NCBI GenBank assembly: GCA_963764505.1
Contig: CAVXSP010000003.1
Coordinates: forward strand, 62,001 to 126,000
Direction: 5' to 3'
Origin: CAVXSP01 sp963764505
GTDB lineage: Bacteria > Acidobacteriota > Vicinamibacteria > Vicinamibacterales > SCN-69-37
DNA: 64,000 bases
The position numbers were made by a program, and so were the translations under genes. The stretch's first letter is position 1. Every line of letters begins with the position of its first letter. Of this stretch, positions 1-8,465 are shown piece after piece. The notes beneath the pieces were generated by a model. The model saw only the letters and a program-made list of their open reading frames with translations, made no database searches and was not told the origin of the DNA.

Positions 1-1
1 T

Positions 2-520
2 CAGGGCTTCGGCGGCTTCACGCTCCGCGGCAGTTCAACCCAGCCGCTCTTCGGCGCCAGCGTCGCGGTGCCATTGACCGATAACATCCACGTCCTGGTC
101 GAAGGCGGGCGGTTCACGGACATCCTGTCGCCGACGATAGCGACCCTCCTCGACCTCACGCCGGTGGACGTCCGGCTGGCGGCGTACTATGGTGAAGCCG
201 GTATCCGCATCGCCGGAGGGTCGCGGCACCCCGTCCGGCCGTACGCCGAAGGCACGGTCGGATATTCCCATCTTTACGCCACCTTCAAAGGCGCCGGCAG
301 CAGCTACGATCCGTACATCAACACGGGGCTTCAACTGTTGGGTCGCAACCACCCAATCCTCGGCGTCGGGGCCGGGGTCATGGTGCAGGGGGGCCCCCTC
401 TTCCTCGACCTGGGGTATCGCCACCACAGAATTCTGAAGGGCAACGCGATCGAAGCGGCGCTCAGTGGCGGCGATCTCGACGTGGATCAGCTGCGAATCG
501 GGATTGGCGTCAGATTCTGA
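2..520 (+). CDS. Outer-membrane beta-barrel protein (C-terminal part, 5' end outside window)
   Basis: The reading frame is open from the first bases of the window, so the gene starts upstream; an internal GTG at 68 is not a convincing start because the frame before it reads as normal protein (QGFGGFTLRG). The visible 170 or so residues alternate polar and hydrophobic positions with many Gly and aromatic residues, and the protein ends in Arg-Phe. A terminal Phe is the usual BamA recognition feature of outer-membrane barrels. The conserved-looking stretch VLVEGGRFTDIL and the family resemblance suggest the small barrel proteins common in Acidobacteria. No specific substrate can be inferred. A short gap of about 100 nt separates it from the convergent small genes that follow. 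Confidence 0.7.
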   Translation, partial: QGFGGFTLRGSSTQPLFGASVAVPLTDNIHVLVEGGRFTDILSPTIATLLDLTPVDVRLAAYYGEAGIRIAGGSRHPVRPYAEGTVGYSHLYATFKGAGSSYDPYINTGLQLLGRNHPILGVGAGVMVQGGPLFLDLGYRHHRILKGNAIEAALSGGDLDVDQLRIGIGVRF

Positions 521-622
521 TCGGACTCAGTACCGCTCGCACGGCAACGCGACGACGAAGATCAACACGTTCGCCGCGCATCGGGACCCGACAGCTCGAA
601 ATCGGCCGCGCGCGCCTGTGCC

Positions 623-847
623 CTACGCGGATCTCCGGGCATCGTCCTCCGAGGCACGAGCAGAGACGACGGCTCCCGTCGTCCGGGCGTGATTCTGCTT
701 GCGGCAGTACGGGCAGAAATACTCGTTGTACGTCCGGTAACCCCAGAAGCCGGGCAGGCCATGGCACTCGAGATCCACGGCGCGGTGGCACGACGCGCAC
801 TGGACATGCTCGACGACGTGCGACGGAGCCGTCAGCGTGACGGTCAT
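623..847 (-). CDS. Small zinc-ribbon protein, 74 aa
   Basis: Unrecognised small cytoplasmic protein. It has two Cys pairs, C17-x2-C20 and C45-x2-C48, the second as CPYC, which is the spacing of a zinc ribbon. The first pair is followed by His (CASCH) and so mimics a haem motif, but there is no signal peptide, so zinc binding is the better reading. The ATG at 847 overlaps the TGA of the preceding 56-residue membrane protein (ATGA), implying translational coupling. A longer open frame begins at 949 but its extra N-terminus is low-complexity and overlaps the upstream gene. Both small genes lie 126 nt downstream of the P-type ATPase on the same strand. Confidence 0.6.
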   Translation of the reverse strand: MTVTLTAPSHVVEHVQCASCHRAVDLECHGLPGFWGYRTYNEYFCPYCRKQNHARTTGAVVSARASEDDARRSA

Positions 848-1014
848 GGCCTGGCCACGCGCGCTGGCGCGTCCGCGCACTGCAGCGCGCGCACGCCGAA
901 CATGGTGCCGGCGCCTCGCCGCCTGGTCTCGCGGAGAATGTGGAGGCACGTCGCGACCCAGACGAAGACGAGGACAGGGAGGATCGCGATTGCTGGCAGC
1001 AGCGTGGTGGTCAT
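844..1014 (-). CDS. Small single-pass membrane protein, 56 aa
   Basis: Short gene starting with ATG at 1014. Residues 5-21 form one hydrophobic segment (LLPAIAILPVLVFVWVA), followed by a basic stretch (RETRRR) and a polar tail. This is the typical layout of an inner-membrane peptide with its C-terminus inside. Its TGA overlaps the ATG of the zinc-ribbon gene (ATGA), the best evidence that it is real. A weak GGGAA lies 9 nt before the start. Function unknown; position after a P-type ATPase leaves open an accessory or regulatory peptide role, which is inference only. Confidence 0.5.
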   Translation of the reverse strand: MTTTLLPAIAILPVLVFVWVATCLHILRETRRRGAGTMFGVRALQCADAPARVARP

Positions 1015-1139
1015 GGGTATCGTTCCCGATCAGTCTACCCGTGCGTGTGGTCCGCGTCTGTGCAGAACGGTACAGCCGCGACGCATGGGCCGGGACGCGG
1101 TGAGGCGTGTGGATTGCGGGGACCGAGGCCCCTCCCGCC

Positions 1140-3645
1140 TCACCGCACTGGCGTGTCCAGTTCCACTGCCAATCCCAGTCGCCGAACGAGGTACCGCTTG
1201 GCCACGTCGACCGTCACCAGATACGCGACGGTCGCGGGAATCAGGAACGCAAAATAGGACGCCGGCGGCCTCGTGAATCCCAAGAGCGTCGCCACCGGTG
1301 TTGCCGGCAGCACGGCGCCGATGGCGACGATGAGGAGCGTCGTCACGGTCAACGCACGACTCGGACGGCTCCGGAATGGGTTCCCCATTGTGCGGATGAC
1401 GAACAGCACCAGGGTCTGGGTCGCCAGCGACTCGATGAACCAGCCCGTATGGAACAACGACGCGTGCGCGTGGAAGTAGTTCAGCAGCACGTAGAACGTG
1501 AGGAAGTCGAAGATCGAGCTGATCGGGCCGATGAACAGCATGAAGTCGCGGATGACGCGTATGTCCCACCGCTGGGGACGCCGCAGATAGGCATCGTCGA
1601 CGGTGTCGCCCGGGATCGTGACCTGGGCCATGTCGTACAGGAAGTTGTTCAGCAGAATCTGCGTCGGCAGCATCGGCAGGAACGGCAGGAACACGGATGC
1701 CGCCGCCATGCTGAACATGTTGCCGAAATTCGAGCTCGTGCCCATCAGCAGGTATTTCATCATGTTGGCGGAGGCCCGGCGGCCATCCAGAATCCCGCGA
1801 TGCAGCACGCGCAGGCTGGGCTGCCGGAGAATCACATCGGCCGCATCGCGCGCGACGTCGGCAGCCGTCATCACCGAAATGCCGACATCGGCGGTGCGCA
1901 AGGAGGGCGCGTCATTGATGCCGTCGCCCATGAAGCCCACGACGTGCCCCCGGCGCTTCAGCGCCAGAATGATCCGGTCCTTCTGCGCCGGCGAGACCCG
2001 CGTGAACACGGACGACTGCTCCGCCAGATGACCGAGGGCCGCGTCGTCGATCTGGGCCAGGTCCTCGCCCGTCACGATCTGCTGCTCGTCCAGCGCCACG
2101 GCCCGGCAGAGGTGGCGCGCGACGCGCTCGTTGTCGCCAGTCAGGATCTTGACCGTCACGGCGTCGCGTTTGAGCTCCGCCAGCACGTCAGCGACGTCAG
2201 GCAGGACGGGATCGGCGAAGCTGACGAAGCCCGCCAGCACGAGATCAGCCTCATCGGCGCGCGAGTAGGCGGGCCGGGACTCCAGCCAGCGGTAGGCGAC
2301 CGCCAGGACGCGCAGACCGTCCTCGCTCAGGTGCTCGTGGACCGCGGCACATGCCTGCCGAGCCGCCGCGTCGAACGGCGTGACGCGACCCTCCGTTTCG
2401 AATGCGGTTGACCGCTCGAGGATCGATTCGGGCGCCCCTTTGGTGATGAGGAGCCCGCGATTGCCGCCGTCAGGCGCCAACACGACGACCGAAAGGCGGC
2501 GCCGCTCGAAATCGAACGGAATTTCGTCGATTTTCCGATAGCCCGTCACGTCGGCGGCCCCGTGCCGAAGAATTGCGGCATCCAGCGGACTCCGGATCCC
2601 GGTCTCGAAACTGCCGTTGATAAACGCCAGCGTCAAGGCCCGCGGCGAGGCCGCGCCCGCGGGATCCACCGACCGATCGAACTGCATGACTCCACTGGTG
2701 AGCGTCCCCGTCTTGTCGCTGCACAGAATATCGATGCTCCCGAAGTTCTGAATGGCCGGCAGATGCTTGACGATCACCTGGTCGCGCGCCATCCGCAACG
2801 CGCCCCGCGTGAGCGTCACGGAGCTGATCATCGGAAGGAATTCCGGCGTGAGACCGACGCCCAGCGCCACGGCGAAGAGCAGCGATTCGAACGCGTCGTG
2901 CTTGAACACGATGCCCATCAGTACCGATGAACAGCACGAGCACGACGGTCGTTCGGAGGATCAGGAGACTGAATCGCCGCAGTCCATGTTCGAACTCCGT
3001 TTCCGGAGGGCGGCTCTGCAGCCGCCCGGCGATATCGCCGAACATCGTCTTCGGCCCTGTCGCGGTGGCCAGCGCCGTCGCCGTGCCGCTCACGACCGAC
3101 GTGCCGAGAAACACCAGGTGCGGTGCGTCGGGGCCGCTCGTTCTCCCATCACCGGCGACCGATGCGGCCTTATCGGCCGGCAGGGACTCGCCGGTCAACA
3201 TCGATTGCTGAACCGACAGATCTCGTGACTCGAGCAGACGCGCATCGGCGGGCACCAGGTCGCCCGCCGACAGCCGAAACACGTCGCCTGGCACGACGTT
3301 CCGGAGGGGCGTCTCGCCCCAGATTCCATCGCGGAGCACCGTCGCGGTCGGGATCACCGACGACCGAAGTCGCTCCGCCGCCTGGTGTGAACGGTACGAT
3401 TGCCAGAAGTTGATCGAGACGCCCAGCGCCACGATCGTCACGATGATCAGTGCATCGACGCGTTGCCCCAGCGCGCCGGCAATCGCGCCCGCCACGATCA
3501 GGATGACGACGAGGGGATTCGCGAAGAGGTGGGCCAGTTGCACGGCGGCCGAGAGACGCCGGACGGGCGCGGGCTCATTCGGCCCGTATTCGTCGAGGCG
3601 CCGCGCCGCCTCGACGCCGCTGAGCCCCTGATCCGTGACCGACAT
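1140..3645 (-). CDS. mgtA: MgtA-type P-type ATPase (magnesium transporter family), one-base frameshift
   Basis: P-type ATPase of the IIIB (magnesium-translocating) family, an inner-membrane cation pump. The N-terminal half (3645 to about 2926) shows the cation-ATPase N domain (YGPNEP), the actuator motif MLTGES and two helix pairs. The C-terminal half, open from 2918, has the TPEFLPM helix, the phosphorylation motif DKTGTLT (Asp near residue 310) and the hinge GDGINDAP, then six C-terminal helices. The halves are in different frames. Removing one base from the CC pair at 2924-2925 (coding GG in ATCGGTAC) restores a continuous 834-residue protein reading FIVLMGIVFKHD, as relatives do. The start at 3645 is preceded by GAAGGG; a GTG at 3678 is the alternative. 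The pump cannot work if the shift is real, but an assembly error is more likely. Confidence 0.9.
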
Positions 3646-3819
3646 CAGCCCTTCACAGCATGTGCCGATCGCGGCCACCGATTCAATCTACGCTGCCGGC
3701 GTCGGCCTCGACCGGTGGCGACGCCGACGTGACACTGCCCCCGGTGGCACGCGACCGCCTTCCTTCGCCGCCTGCCACCCAGCATATCCGGGCTGTGCCG
3801 CCGGAGGGATGGGTGACAA

Positions 3820-4005
3820 TCAGTCCCGACGGCAGAGGCCCGGGATGAGCATGAGCGCTGGAACGACGACGACGCCCATCAGCACCAGAGTCAGACTTGT
3901 CACGAGGCCGAGCGGGCGGACGGTGAGGGAGACGCATCCGAAGATCAGGATCCAGCTTGGCGCCAGCACGTTCCGGGTGAATCTGACCTGCACGATGCGC
4001 CTCAT
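3820..4005 (-). CDS. Small two-helix membrane protein, 61 aa
   Basis: Unrecognised. Two hydrophobic segments, about residues 16-34 and 36-55 (TLVLMGVVVVPALMLIPG), are joined by a short turn, with a basic N-terminus (MRRIVQVRFTR) that predicts N-in topology. It lies upstream of the P-type ATPase start on the same strand, about 175 nt away, and faces the divergent lmo0937-type gene. Such tiny membrane proteins cluster with stress genes in many environmental bacteria. No motif assigns a function, and a chance open frame cannot be fully excluded. Confidence 0.45.
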   Translation of the reverse strand: MRRIVQVRFTRNVLAPSWILIFGCVSLTVRPLGLVTSLTLVLMGVVVVPALMLIPGLCRRD

Positions 4006-4107
4006 GAGCCCATCGAAAACGATGTTAGCGCCGTCGCGAGCGGAGCGCTGTCCGTTAGTGCACAGACGGACCCGCCGTGAATGGCTACAGTGCGTCTAGA
4101 GGACATC

Positions 4108-4257
4108 ATGCTTCAGACTCTGGCTGCAATTCTCGTCGTGCTATGGCTGCTCGGAATAGTGAGCGCGTACACGATGGGCGGCTTCGTTCACATTCTGCTC
4201 GTCGTGGCGGTCGTGCTGATCCTGGTTCGTCTCATTCAAGGTCGGCGCCTTGCCTAG
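4108..4257 (+). CDS. lmo0937-family small membrane protein, 49 aa
   Basis: A 49-residue protein with two transmembrane segments, residues 4-18 and 26-42, separated by the short loop SAYTMGGFVH. The pattern LLGIVSAYTMGGFVHILLVVAVVLILVRL is that of the lmo0937 (DUF5670) family, whose members keep the central T-x-GG-x-x-H. AGAGG lies 6 nt before the ATG and a TACAGT -10-like box about 18 nt upstream. The family is usually seen beside general stress genes; molecular function is unknown. It stands 100 nt before the YihY-type gene in the same direction. Confidence 0.75.
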   Translation: MLQTLAAILVVLWLLGIVSAYTMGGFVHILLVVAVVLILVRLIQGRRLA

Positions 4258-4357
4258 CCAGGCCATCGCTTGAGCGTCTGAAGCCCCGGGTGCGCCGAGC
4301 CGAACTGGCTACGCTGCGACACAGCGCTGCCGATCCTGTCGTAGCCAGGCGTCGTTC

Positions 4358-5257
4358 ATGCGCGCACTGAACCTATCCACACCGCTGGCCTGGACCGACA
4401 TTCTCAAGCGGACCGGGGTCGAGATTTTCACTGGCGACTGCTTCTCGTGGGCGGCAACCCTCGCGTTCTATTTCTTCCTGGCGCTCTTCCCCGCGCTGCT
4501 CTTCGTGGTCTCGCTCGCGAGCGTCCTGCCGGTTCAATGGTTGATTGACCGGGTCGTGACGATGCTCGGTCACGTGGCGCCGGCCGATGTCGTGGCCATC
4601 GCCCGCCAGCAGATCGAACAAATCACGGCTCGGCCAAGCATCGGCCTGCTGACGTTGAGCCTGGTCGGCTCCATCTGGAGTCTGTCCTCAGGCGTGTCCG
4701 CGCTGATCGATACGCTCAATCAGGCGTACCGCATTGTGGAACGGCGGCCATGGTGGCGGGTGCGCCTGACGGCCACGGTCCTCACGCTCGCGCTGACGGG
4801 TGGCACCCTGCTGGCGTTCGGCCTGGTCATCGTGGGGCCGCCAGCGGTCCGACAGGCCGCGAACTGGCTGGGGTTCGGCCCTCTGTTCGTCTGGACCTGG
4901 AGCGTCCTGCGGTGGCCGACGGCCGCCGCGCTCGTCGTCACCGCGCTTGGATGCGTCTATCGCTTCGCGCCAGACACGTCACGCGAGTGGGTGTGGATTT
5001 CTCCAGGCTCGCTGGCGGCCACCGCCCTGTGGCTGCTCATCTCGCTCGGCTTCAGGTGGTACGTCAGCCATTTCGGCGACTACCAGAAAACGTACGGCGC
5101 GATCGGCGGCGCCCTGGTGACCCTCCTGTGGTTCTACGGCACCAGTCTCGCCATCCTGCTCGGCGCGCAACTGGACGCGACCATCGTTCACGCGTCGCCG
5201 GCCTATCGACCGGGCGCCCCAACCCAGTCGTTCGACGGAGTGTCGGGGCGAGCGTGA
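4358..5257 (+). CDS. YihY/virulence factor BrkB family membrane protein
   Basis: Integral membrane protein of 299 residues, the normal length for the YihY/UPF0761 family. The hallmark N-terminal block is present: a helix beginning DCFSWAATLAFYFFLALFP around residues 28-46, then LLTLSLVGSIWSLSSGVSAL and later YGAIGGALVTLLWFYGTSLAILLGAQLDA near the C-terminus. About six membrane helices are expected. Family members were once named ribonuclease BN or BrkB by association; transport or envelope-related roles are proposed but not settled. A strong hairpin follows 40 nt after its stop, between it and the convergent SYLF gene. Confidence 0.88.
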   Translation: MRALNLSTPLAWTDILKRTGVEIFTGDCFSWAATLAFYFFLALFPALLFVVSLASVLPVQWLIDRVVTMLGHVAPADVVAIARQQIEQITARPSIGLLTLSLVGSIWSLSSGVSALIDTLNQAYRIVERRPWWRVRLTATVLTLALTGGTLLAFGLVIVGPPAVRQAANWLGFGPLFVWTWSVLRWPTAAALVVTALGCVYRFAPDTSREWVWISPGSLAATALWLLISLGFRWYVSHFGDYQKTYGAIGGALVTLLWFYGTSLAILLGAQLDATIVHASPAYRPGAPTQSFDGVSGRA

Positions 5258-5296
5258 TCGTCGAACAGACCCGGCAGTGAGCTGATCGGCTGCACG

Positions 5297-5328
5297 CGAG
5301 TCGCCGCGCTCCACGGCGCGGCGACTCG
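5297..5328. terminator. GC-rich hairpin between convergent genes
   Basis: A perfect 13-bp inverted repeat (left arm 5297-5309, six-base loop TCCACG, right arm 5316-5328) lies between the stop codons of the convergent YihY-type and SYLF genes. There is no U-tract on either strand, so a classical intrinsic terminator is not complete; a bidirectional transcription stop or mRNA 3'-end stabiliser is the best reading from position and stability. Confidence 0.6.
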
Positions 5329-5354
5329 TCGCAGATGCTCTGTCGAGTCCGGGA

Positions 5355-6044
5355 CTAGTCCATGCTCTCCTTGGCCGAGTACCGATTCAGCAGCTGGAGC
5401 AGCTTGGCGGCGGCCTGTGGTGCGCCCACGCCGTTCGTGACGATGTCTCGGTTCTCGAGGGGCTTGCCGTACAGGGTGGTGTTGTCGTCCAGGTCCTGGC
5501 GCAATGTGGCCCCTTGCAGCGCGACGCCAGCAAACAGCCCCTGCGACCGCGACCACGACAGGATGTCCGCATGCATCTGCGCGTCTGTTTGCGCCGTGGC
5601 CGTGCGCCCCACGGGACCTGCCGCAACGGAGCCCTCCGCCCCCAGCGTGAACTTGCTGTCCAGCAGCTTGTCCGCTCCCCGCTGACTCATGACCAACATG
5701 ATCAAGTCCGTCGACGACCCGCCGATCTGGAAGCCGACGCTTCCGCCCTCGATGCGAACCGTCGCCGGCGCCGACCAACCGGCCTTGCCGGTATTTCGAC
5801 AGGACAAGTACCCCTTCCCGTACTTCCCGCCAACGACGAATGCCGCCGTCTTGAGGTCCGGGACAATCACGATGCAATGGGCGTTCTCGAGCAGTTCCTG
5901 CGGGATGCCCTTATCCGGTGCCGCCATGATTTCCGAAAACACGGCCGCCGCCGCGTCCAGTCGCTTCGCCGGCTCGTTGTCCTGCGCCAGCAGTGGTGTG
6001 AGGGCCAACGTCGTCGCCACAGTCGTTGCAATAATCAGTTTCAC
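5355..6044 (-). CDS. Exported lipid-binding SYLF domain protein
   Basis: A 229-residue exported protein of the SYLF (Ysc84) family. The start is taken as GTG at 6044, preceded by GGAAGG five bases away; a nearby GTG at 6050 would leave no space for the ribosome site. Residues 1-19 form a signal peptide ending LLA. The SYLF domain fills the rest: A-x-V-F-SEIMAAPDKGIP, then AHCIVIVPDLKTAAFVVGGKYGKGYLSCR, and GFQIGGSSTDLIMLVM. Eukaryotic relatives bind phosphoinositides; bacterial ones are envelope-associated with unproven ligands. The gene ends close to the 13-bp hairpin. Confidence 0.88.
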   Translation of the reverse strand: MKLIIATTVATTLALTPLLAQDNEPAKRLDAAAAVFSEIMAAPDKGIPQELLENAHCIVIVPDLKTAAFVVGGKYGKGYLSCRNTGKAGWSAPATVRIEGGSVGFQIGGSSTDLIMLVMSQRGADKLLDSKFTLGAEGSVAAGPVGRTATAQTDAQMHADILSWSRSQGLFAGVALQGATLRQDLDDNTTLYGKPLENRDIVTNGVGAPQAAAKLLQLLNRYSAKESMD

Positions 6045-6106
6045 GTGCACCTTCCTGGTTGAAAGACCTCTTACTTCTGTCATGTCGTGCGCCAGCGTGG
6101 CGCTGG

Positions 6107-6388
6107 CTAGCCGGTGCCGGTGGGACGCAGCAGGCGCAAGCGGGGATTGACCGGCCGTGCGTGCTGCCGGAACGTCCGCGTCGCCGGGGCGAGCGGCTGC
6201 TCGCCGTCGATGGCCAGATGGCGCCGCTGCAGCCACGCCATGAAGATCCCGGGCAGGCGCGTGGCGCGTCGATTCGGATCGCCCTCGTATCGAAGCACAT
6301 GGCCCCGTCGGGGCAGGTCCGCTGGATCGGATTGCGCCAGCAGCCGGACGAACGCATCGAAGCGCGCCGGGTCGACGATCTGCATCAT
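6107..6388 (-). CDS. Hypothetical protein, 93 aa
   Basis: Unrecognised. The N-terminal half is plausible globular protein (MMQIVDPARFDAFVRLLAQS, then DPADLPRRGHVLRYEGDP), while the C-terminal third is rich in Arg and Pro (RTFRQHARPVNPRLRLLRP). There is no signal peptide or membrane segment. It stands between the SYLF and YtxH genes on the same strand, with spacings of 62 and 133 nt. The ribosome site is poor (GAGAGAG well upstream of the double ATG). It may be a real lineage-specific gene or a chance frame. Confidence 0.4.
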   Translation of the reverse strand: MMQIVDPARFDAFVRLLAQSDPADLPRRGHVLRYEGDPNRRATRLPGIFMAWLQRRHLAIDGEQPLAPATRTFRQHARPVNPRLRLLRPTGTG

Positions 6389-6521
6389 GGCCGTTGCTCT
6401 CTCGTCCCTGCGGTGTCGCTCATCGTCGCCACGCCAGCGCCGGGACGGCGAGAGTCAGCAATCCGCGATCTGGGCCGCCGGCCCCGTCCCGTTTCGCCAA
6501 CTCGCACGGCGAGCTCGGCAC

Positions 6522-6896
6522 CTAAGGTTGGCGTTCTGAGACGGAGCGTTTCACGGTCTCCGTATCCGAATCGCCCTTGACGGCCGTCGCATAGCGTTCC
6601 ACGTGATGCGCGCCACGCGCCACGGCGCCGGCGATGTCGTCGCGAACGCCTCTCCCCTTCCGGGCGAGATCGTCGACCGCGTCACCGACGCGCGTGTTGA
6701 CCTGCTGATACTGGTCGGACGCTCGCCGGCCCAGCCCCTTCGCCGAATCGGTCAGTCGCCGGCGCAACTCCGAGGCCGCCTCCGGCGCCAGCCACAAGGC
6801 GAGCCCGGCGCCAACGACCGCGCCGGCCAACAGTCCGATGACGAAGCGGGAGTCTCGAGGTTCTTCGGTGTGTCCGTTCATGTCCGGGGTGCTCAT
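6522..6896 (-). CDS. YtxH domain-containing protein
   Basis: A 124-residue protein with the YtxH layout: a short polar N-terminus, one Gly/Ala-rich membrane helix (residues 18-36, FVIGLLAGAVVGAGLALWLAP), the typical APEAASELRRRL continuation, and a long charged amphipathic region (residues 40-110) likely to form coiled coil. YtxH proteins are general-stress membrane proteins of unknown mechanism. It is oriented divergently from the DksA-like gene, with about 120 nt between the starts. Confidence 0.82.
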   Translation of the reverse strand: MSTPDMNGHTEEPRDSRFVIGLLAGAVVGAGLALWLAPEAASELRRRLTDSAKGLGRRASDQYQQVNTRVGDAVDDLARKGRGVRDDIAGAVARGAHHVERYATAVKGDSDTETVKRSVSERQP

Positions 6897-7017
6897 GTCC
6901 TTACCCTACGCGGGCACTGGGAAGAGGCGTGTCCAAAAGGGTACAGCCGCACAGAATCCTCTTGCGGCATCCTGCGTCACGCAGGCGCCGAACATCGTCG
7001 GCATCGCCGGGAGGAAT

Positions 7018-7420
7018 GTGAGGAACGTGCAGTTGCGGCAGATGCTGATGGAGCGCCGGGTTGAGCTGGAAGGCGACATCCGGAGACGTGTCCTGGACGG
7101 CCGCACCGACCGGCCCCGTGAGGTTGGCGACGACCTCGACCAGGCCGACGCCGGGAGCCAGGGCGATTCTCGACGGCGCGCTGCTCCAGATGAAGGCGGA
7201 GACGCTGGTCCTCATCGGACAGGCGCTCGTGCGGCTCGACGCGGGCGAATATGGCTCCTGCGGCGATTGCGCTGAACACATCTCCGATCGTCGGCTGCGT
7301 GCGCTGCCGTTCGCGGTGCGCTGCCAGGCGTGCCAAGAGAGACGCGAGCAGGCGGCAGGGCAGAGGTCTGCCCTGCCGTTCGGCAACGCCTCGCTCTTCC
7401 CTGAGGCCGCCGGCTCCTGA
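7018..7420 (+). CDS. TraR/DksA-family zinc-finger protein, one-base frameshift
   Basis: Small DksA/TraR-type protein, a family that binds the RNA-polymerase secondary channel. The N-terminal part (from GTG 7018, preceded by GGGAGG) reads LRQMLMERRVELEGDIRRRV, the first helix of the coiled coil, followed by EVGDDLDQADAGSQ. The second part, in the next frame, reads LLQMKAETL and the zinc finger C-x2-C (CGDC) with C-x2-C (CQAC) around RRLRALPFAVRC. Removing one G from the GGG at 7161-7163 joins them into 133 residues, the usual length. Key residues are therefore all present. Start choice is uncertain (GTG 7027 possible). A strong palindrome lies within its 3' end. Confidence 0.8.
7354..7377. repeat. 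24-bp palindrome inside the 3' end of the DksA-like gene
   Basis: Perfect inverted repeat of 11 bp per arm (7354-7364 and 7367-7377) with only two bases between, made of GGCAGGGCAGA and its complement. It is translated as part of the C-terminal tail AAGQRSALPFG, a region that varies in the family. It could be a REP-like element that inserted in frame, or a 3' mRNA structure. Confidence 0.6.
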
Positions 7421-7428
7421 CGACGACG

Positions 7429-7653
7429 CTACGAGCGCTTGCGAAGACCGACGACGAGCAGAGCCACGCCGCCGGCGACCGCCACGATTCCGAGCACCGG
7501 CGGCAGCGGGAACGTCTTCTGTCGGTCTGCTGTGGCGTGCACGGGACCGATGTCGAGGACCGTCTCGCGACTCGTGTACGTGAAGCCTTGGTAAAGAAGC
7601 GCCACGACACCGAGCACGATGAGTACGACGCCAGCGATTGCAATCGGCTTCAT
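7429..7653 (-). CDS. DUF3185-type small membrane protein, 74 aa
   Basis: Two transmembrane helices, residues 3-21 (PIAIAGVVLIVLGVVALLYQG) and 53-69 (LGIVAVAGGVALLVVGL), flank a polar loop containing the recognisable TYTSRETVLDIGPVHATA, which matches the DUF3185 family. Function unknown; these proteins commonly neighbour stress and Crp/Fnr genes. It is 12 nt downstream of the Crp/Fnr gene on the same strand and is likely cotranscribed with it. GGAGCCGCTCCC-like symmetry just before the ATG includes a GGAG ribosome site. Confidence 0.72.
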   Translation of the reverse strand: MKPIAIAGVVLIVLGVVALLYQGFTYTSRETVLDIGPVHATADRQKTFPLPPVLGIVAVAGGVALLVVGLRKRS

Positions 7654-7665
7654 GGGAGCGGCTCC

Positions 7666-8346
7666 TCAATCGTGCAGGACGATGTTGAGCAGGGAACTGT
7701 TGATCTTGAGCGGAATCCCGCCATTGTATTCGATGAAGCCGAGTGTTTTGAACTTGTTGAGAAAGAAGATCACGCGCGAGCGCGTCGTCCCGATCCTCTT
7801 GGCGAGCGTTGCCTCGGAGAGCTTCGGCAACACCCGCATCGGCTTGTCCCGCGTCCCGTAGCGCGCCAGTCGCAACAGCATGCGCGCGAGCCGTTTCTCG
7901 CTCGAGTCGAAGAGCTGATCGACCAGATCCTCCTGGATCCGCATGTGGCGCACCAACAGGTGTGAGATGAACTGGTCCGACATCGCATGCCGGTTGCGCA
8001 GCAGCCGGAGCATCGTGTCTTTCCTGATGGCCAGGATCGCGCTCGGGGTGATAGCCGTGGCGCTTCCCGTGCGGCGCGGCTGAGCCGCCAGACACCCCTC
8101 GCCAAAGAAGTCGCCGGGCCCGAGGACGGCCACGATGGCCTCCCTGGCGATCTTCGACAGCACCGACAGCTTGACGCCGCCGGATTGGATGTACATGACG
8201 TGCTCGCAGGGATCTCCTTGCCTGAAGATGGTCTCATCTCGACCGTACTGCACGACGGTCTTCGCCACCCCTGCCCCGAGCAGCACCTGCTGCGGATTCT
8301 CCCCAGTGGCCTTCGCGACGGGCTCCGGGCGTCCTCTGGACCGCAT
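7666..8346 (-). CDS. Crp/Fnr family transcriptional regulator (copy 1)
   Basis: A 226-residue regulator. The cyclic-nucleotide-binding fold covers about residues 30-145 (RDETIFRQGDPCEHVMYIQSGGVKLSVLS, then AVLGPGDFFGEGCLA) and a C-terminal winged helix covers 160-226 (TLAKRIGTTRSRVIFFLNKFKTLGFIEY). It lacks the N-terminal Cys cluster of FNR, so iron-sulfur oxygen sensing is unlikely. The effector is unknown. It is a close paralogue of the next regulator, 120 nt away in the same direction, sharing SSEKRLAR and GTTRSR. The start at 8346 has no clear ribosome site and may lie a few codons further in. Confidence 0.88.
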   Translation of the reverse strand: MRSRGRPEPVAKATGENPQQVLLGAGVAKTVVQYGRDETIFRQGDPCEHVMYIQSGGVKLSVLSKIAREAIVAVLGPGDFFGEGCLAAQPRRTGSATAITPSAILAIRKDTMLRLLRNRHAMSDQFISHLLVRHMRIQEDLVDQLFDSSEKRLARMLLRLARYGTRDKPMRVLPKLSEATLAKRIGTTRSRVIFFLNKFKTLGFIEYNGGIPLKINSSLLNIVLHD

Positions 8347-8465
8347 GGGCCGAGCATGTCACACGGCCGAGCCATGCGGTGTCCACAAGAGAACAGGCGC
8401 CATGGCCGACGTGGGCGAGTCAATCCGTCGAACGGGCCTGAAGGGACGTGCTGAGCGCAGCGTCG

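Noticed and set aside
623..847. Small c-type cytochrome because of CASCH
   Set aside because: No signal peptide, and a second Cys pair at zinc-ribbon spacing.
2924..2925. Programmed ribosomal frameshift in the P-type ATPase
   Set aside because: No slippery heptamer or following pseudoknot was seen, and the same G-insertion pattern occurs in four unrelated genes.
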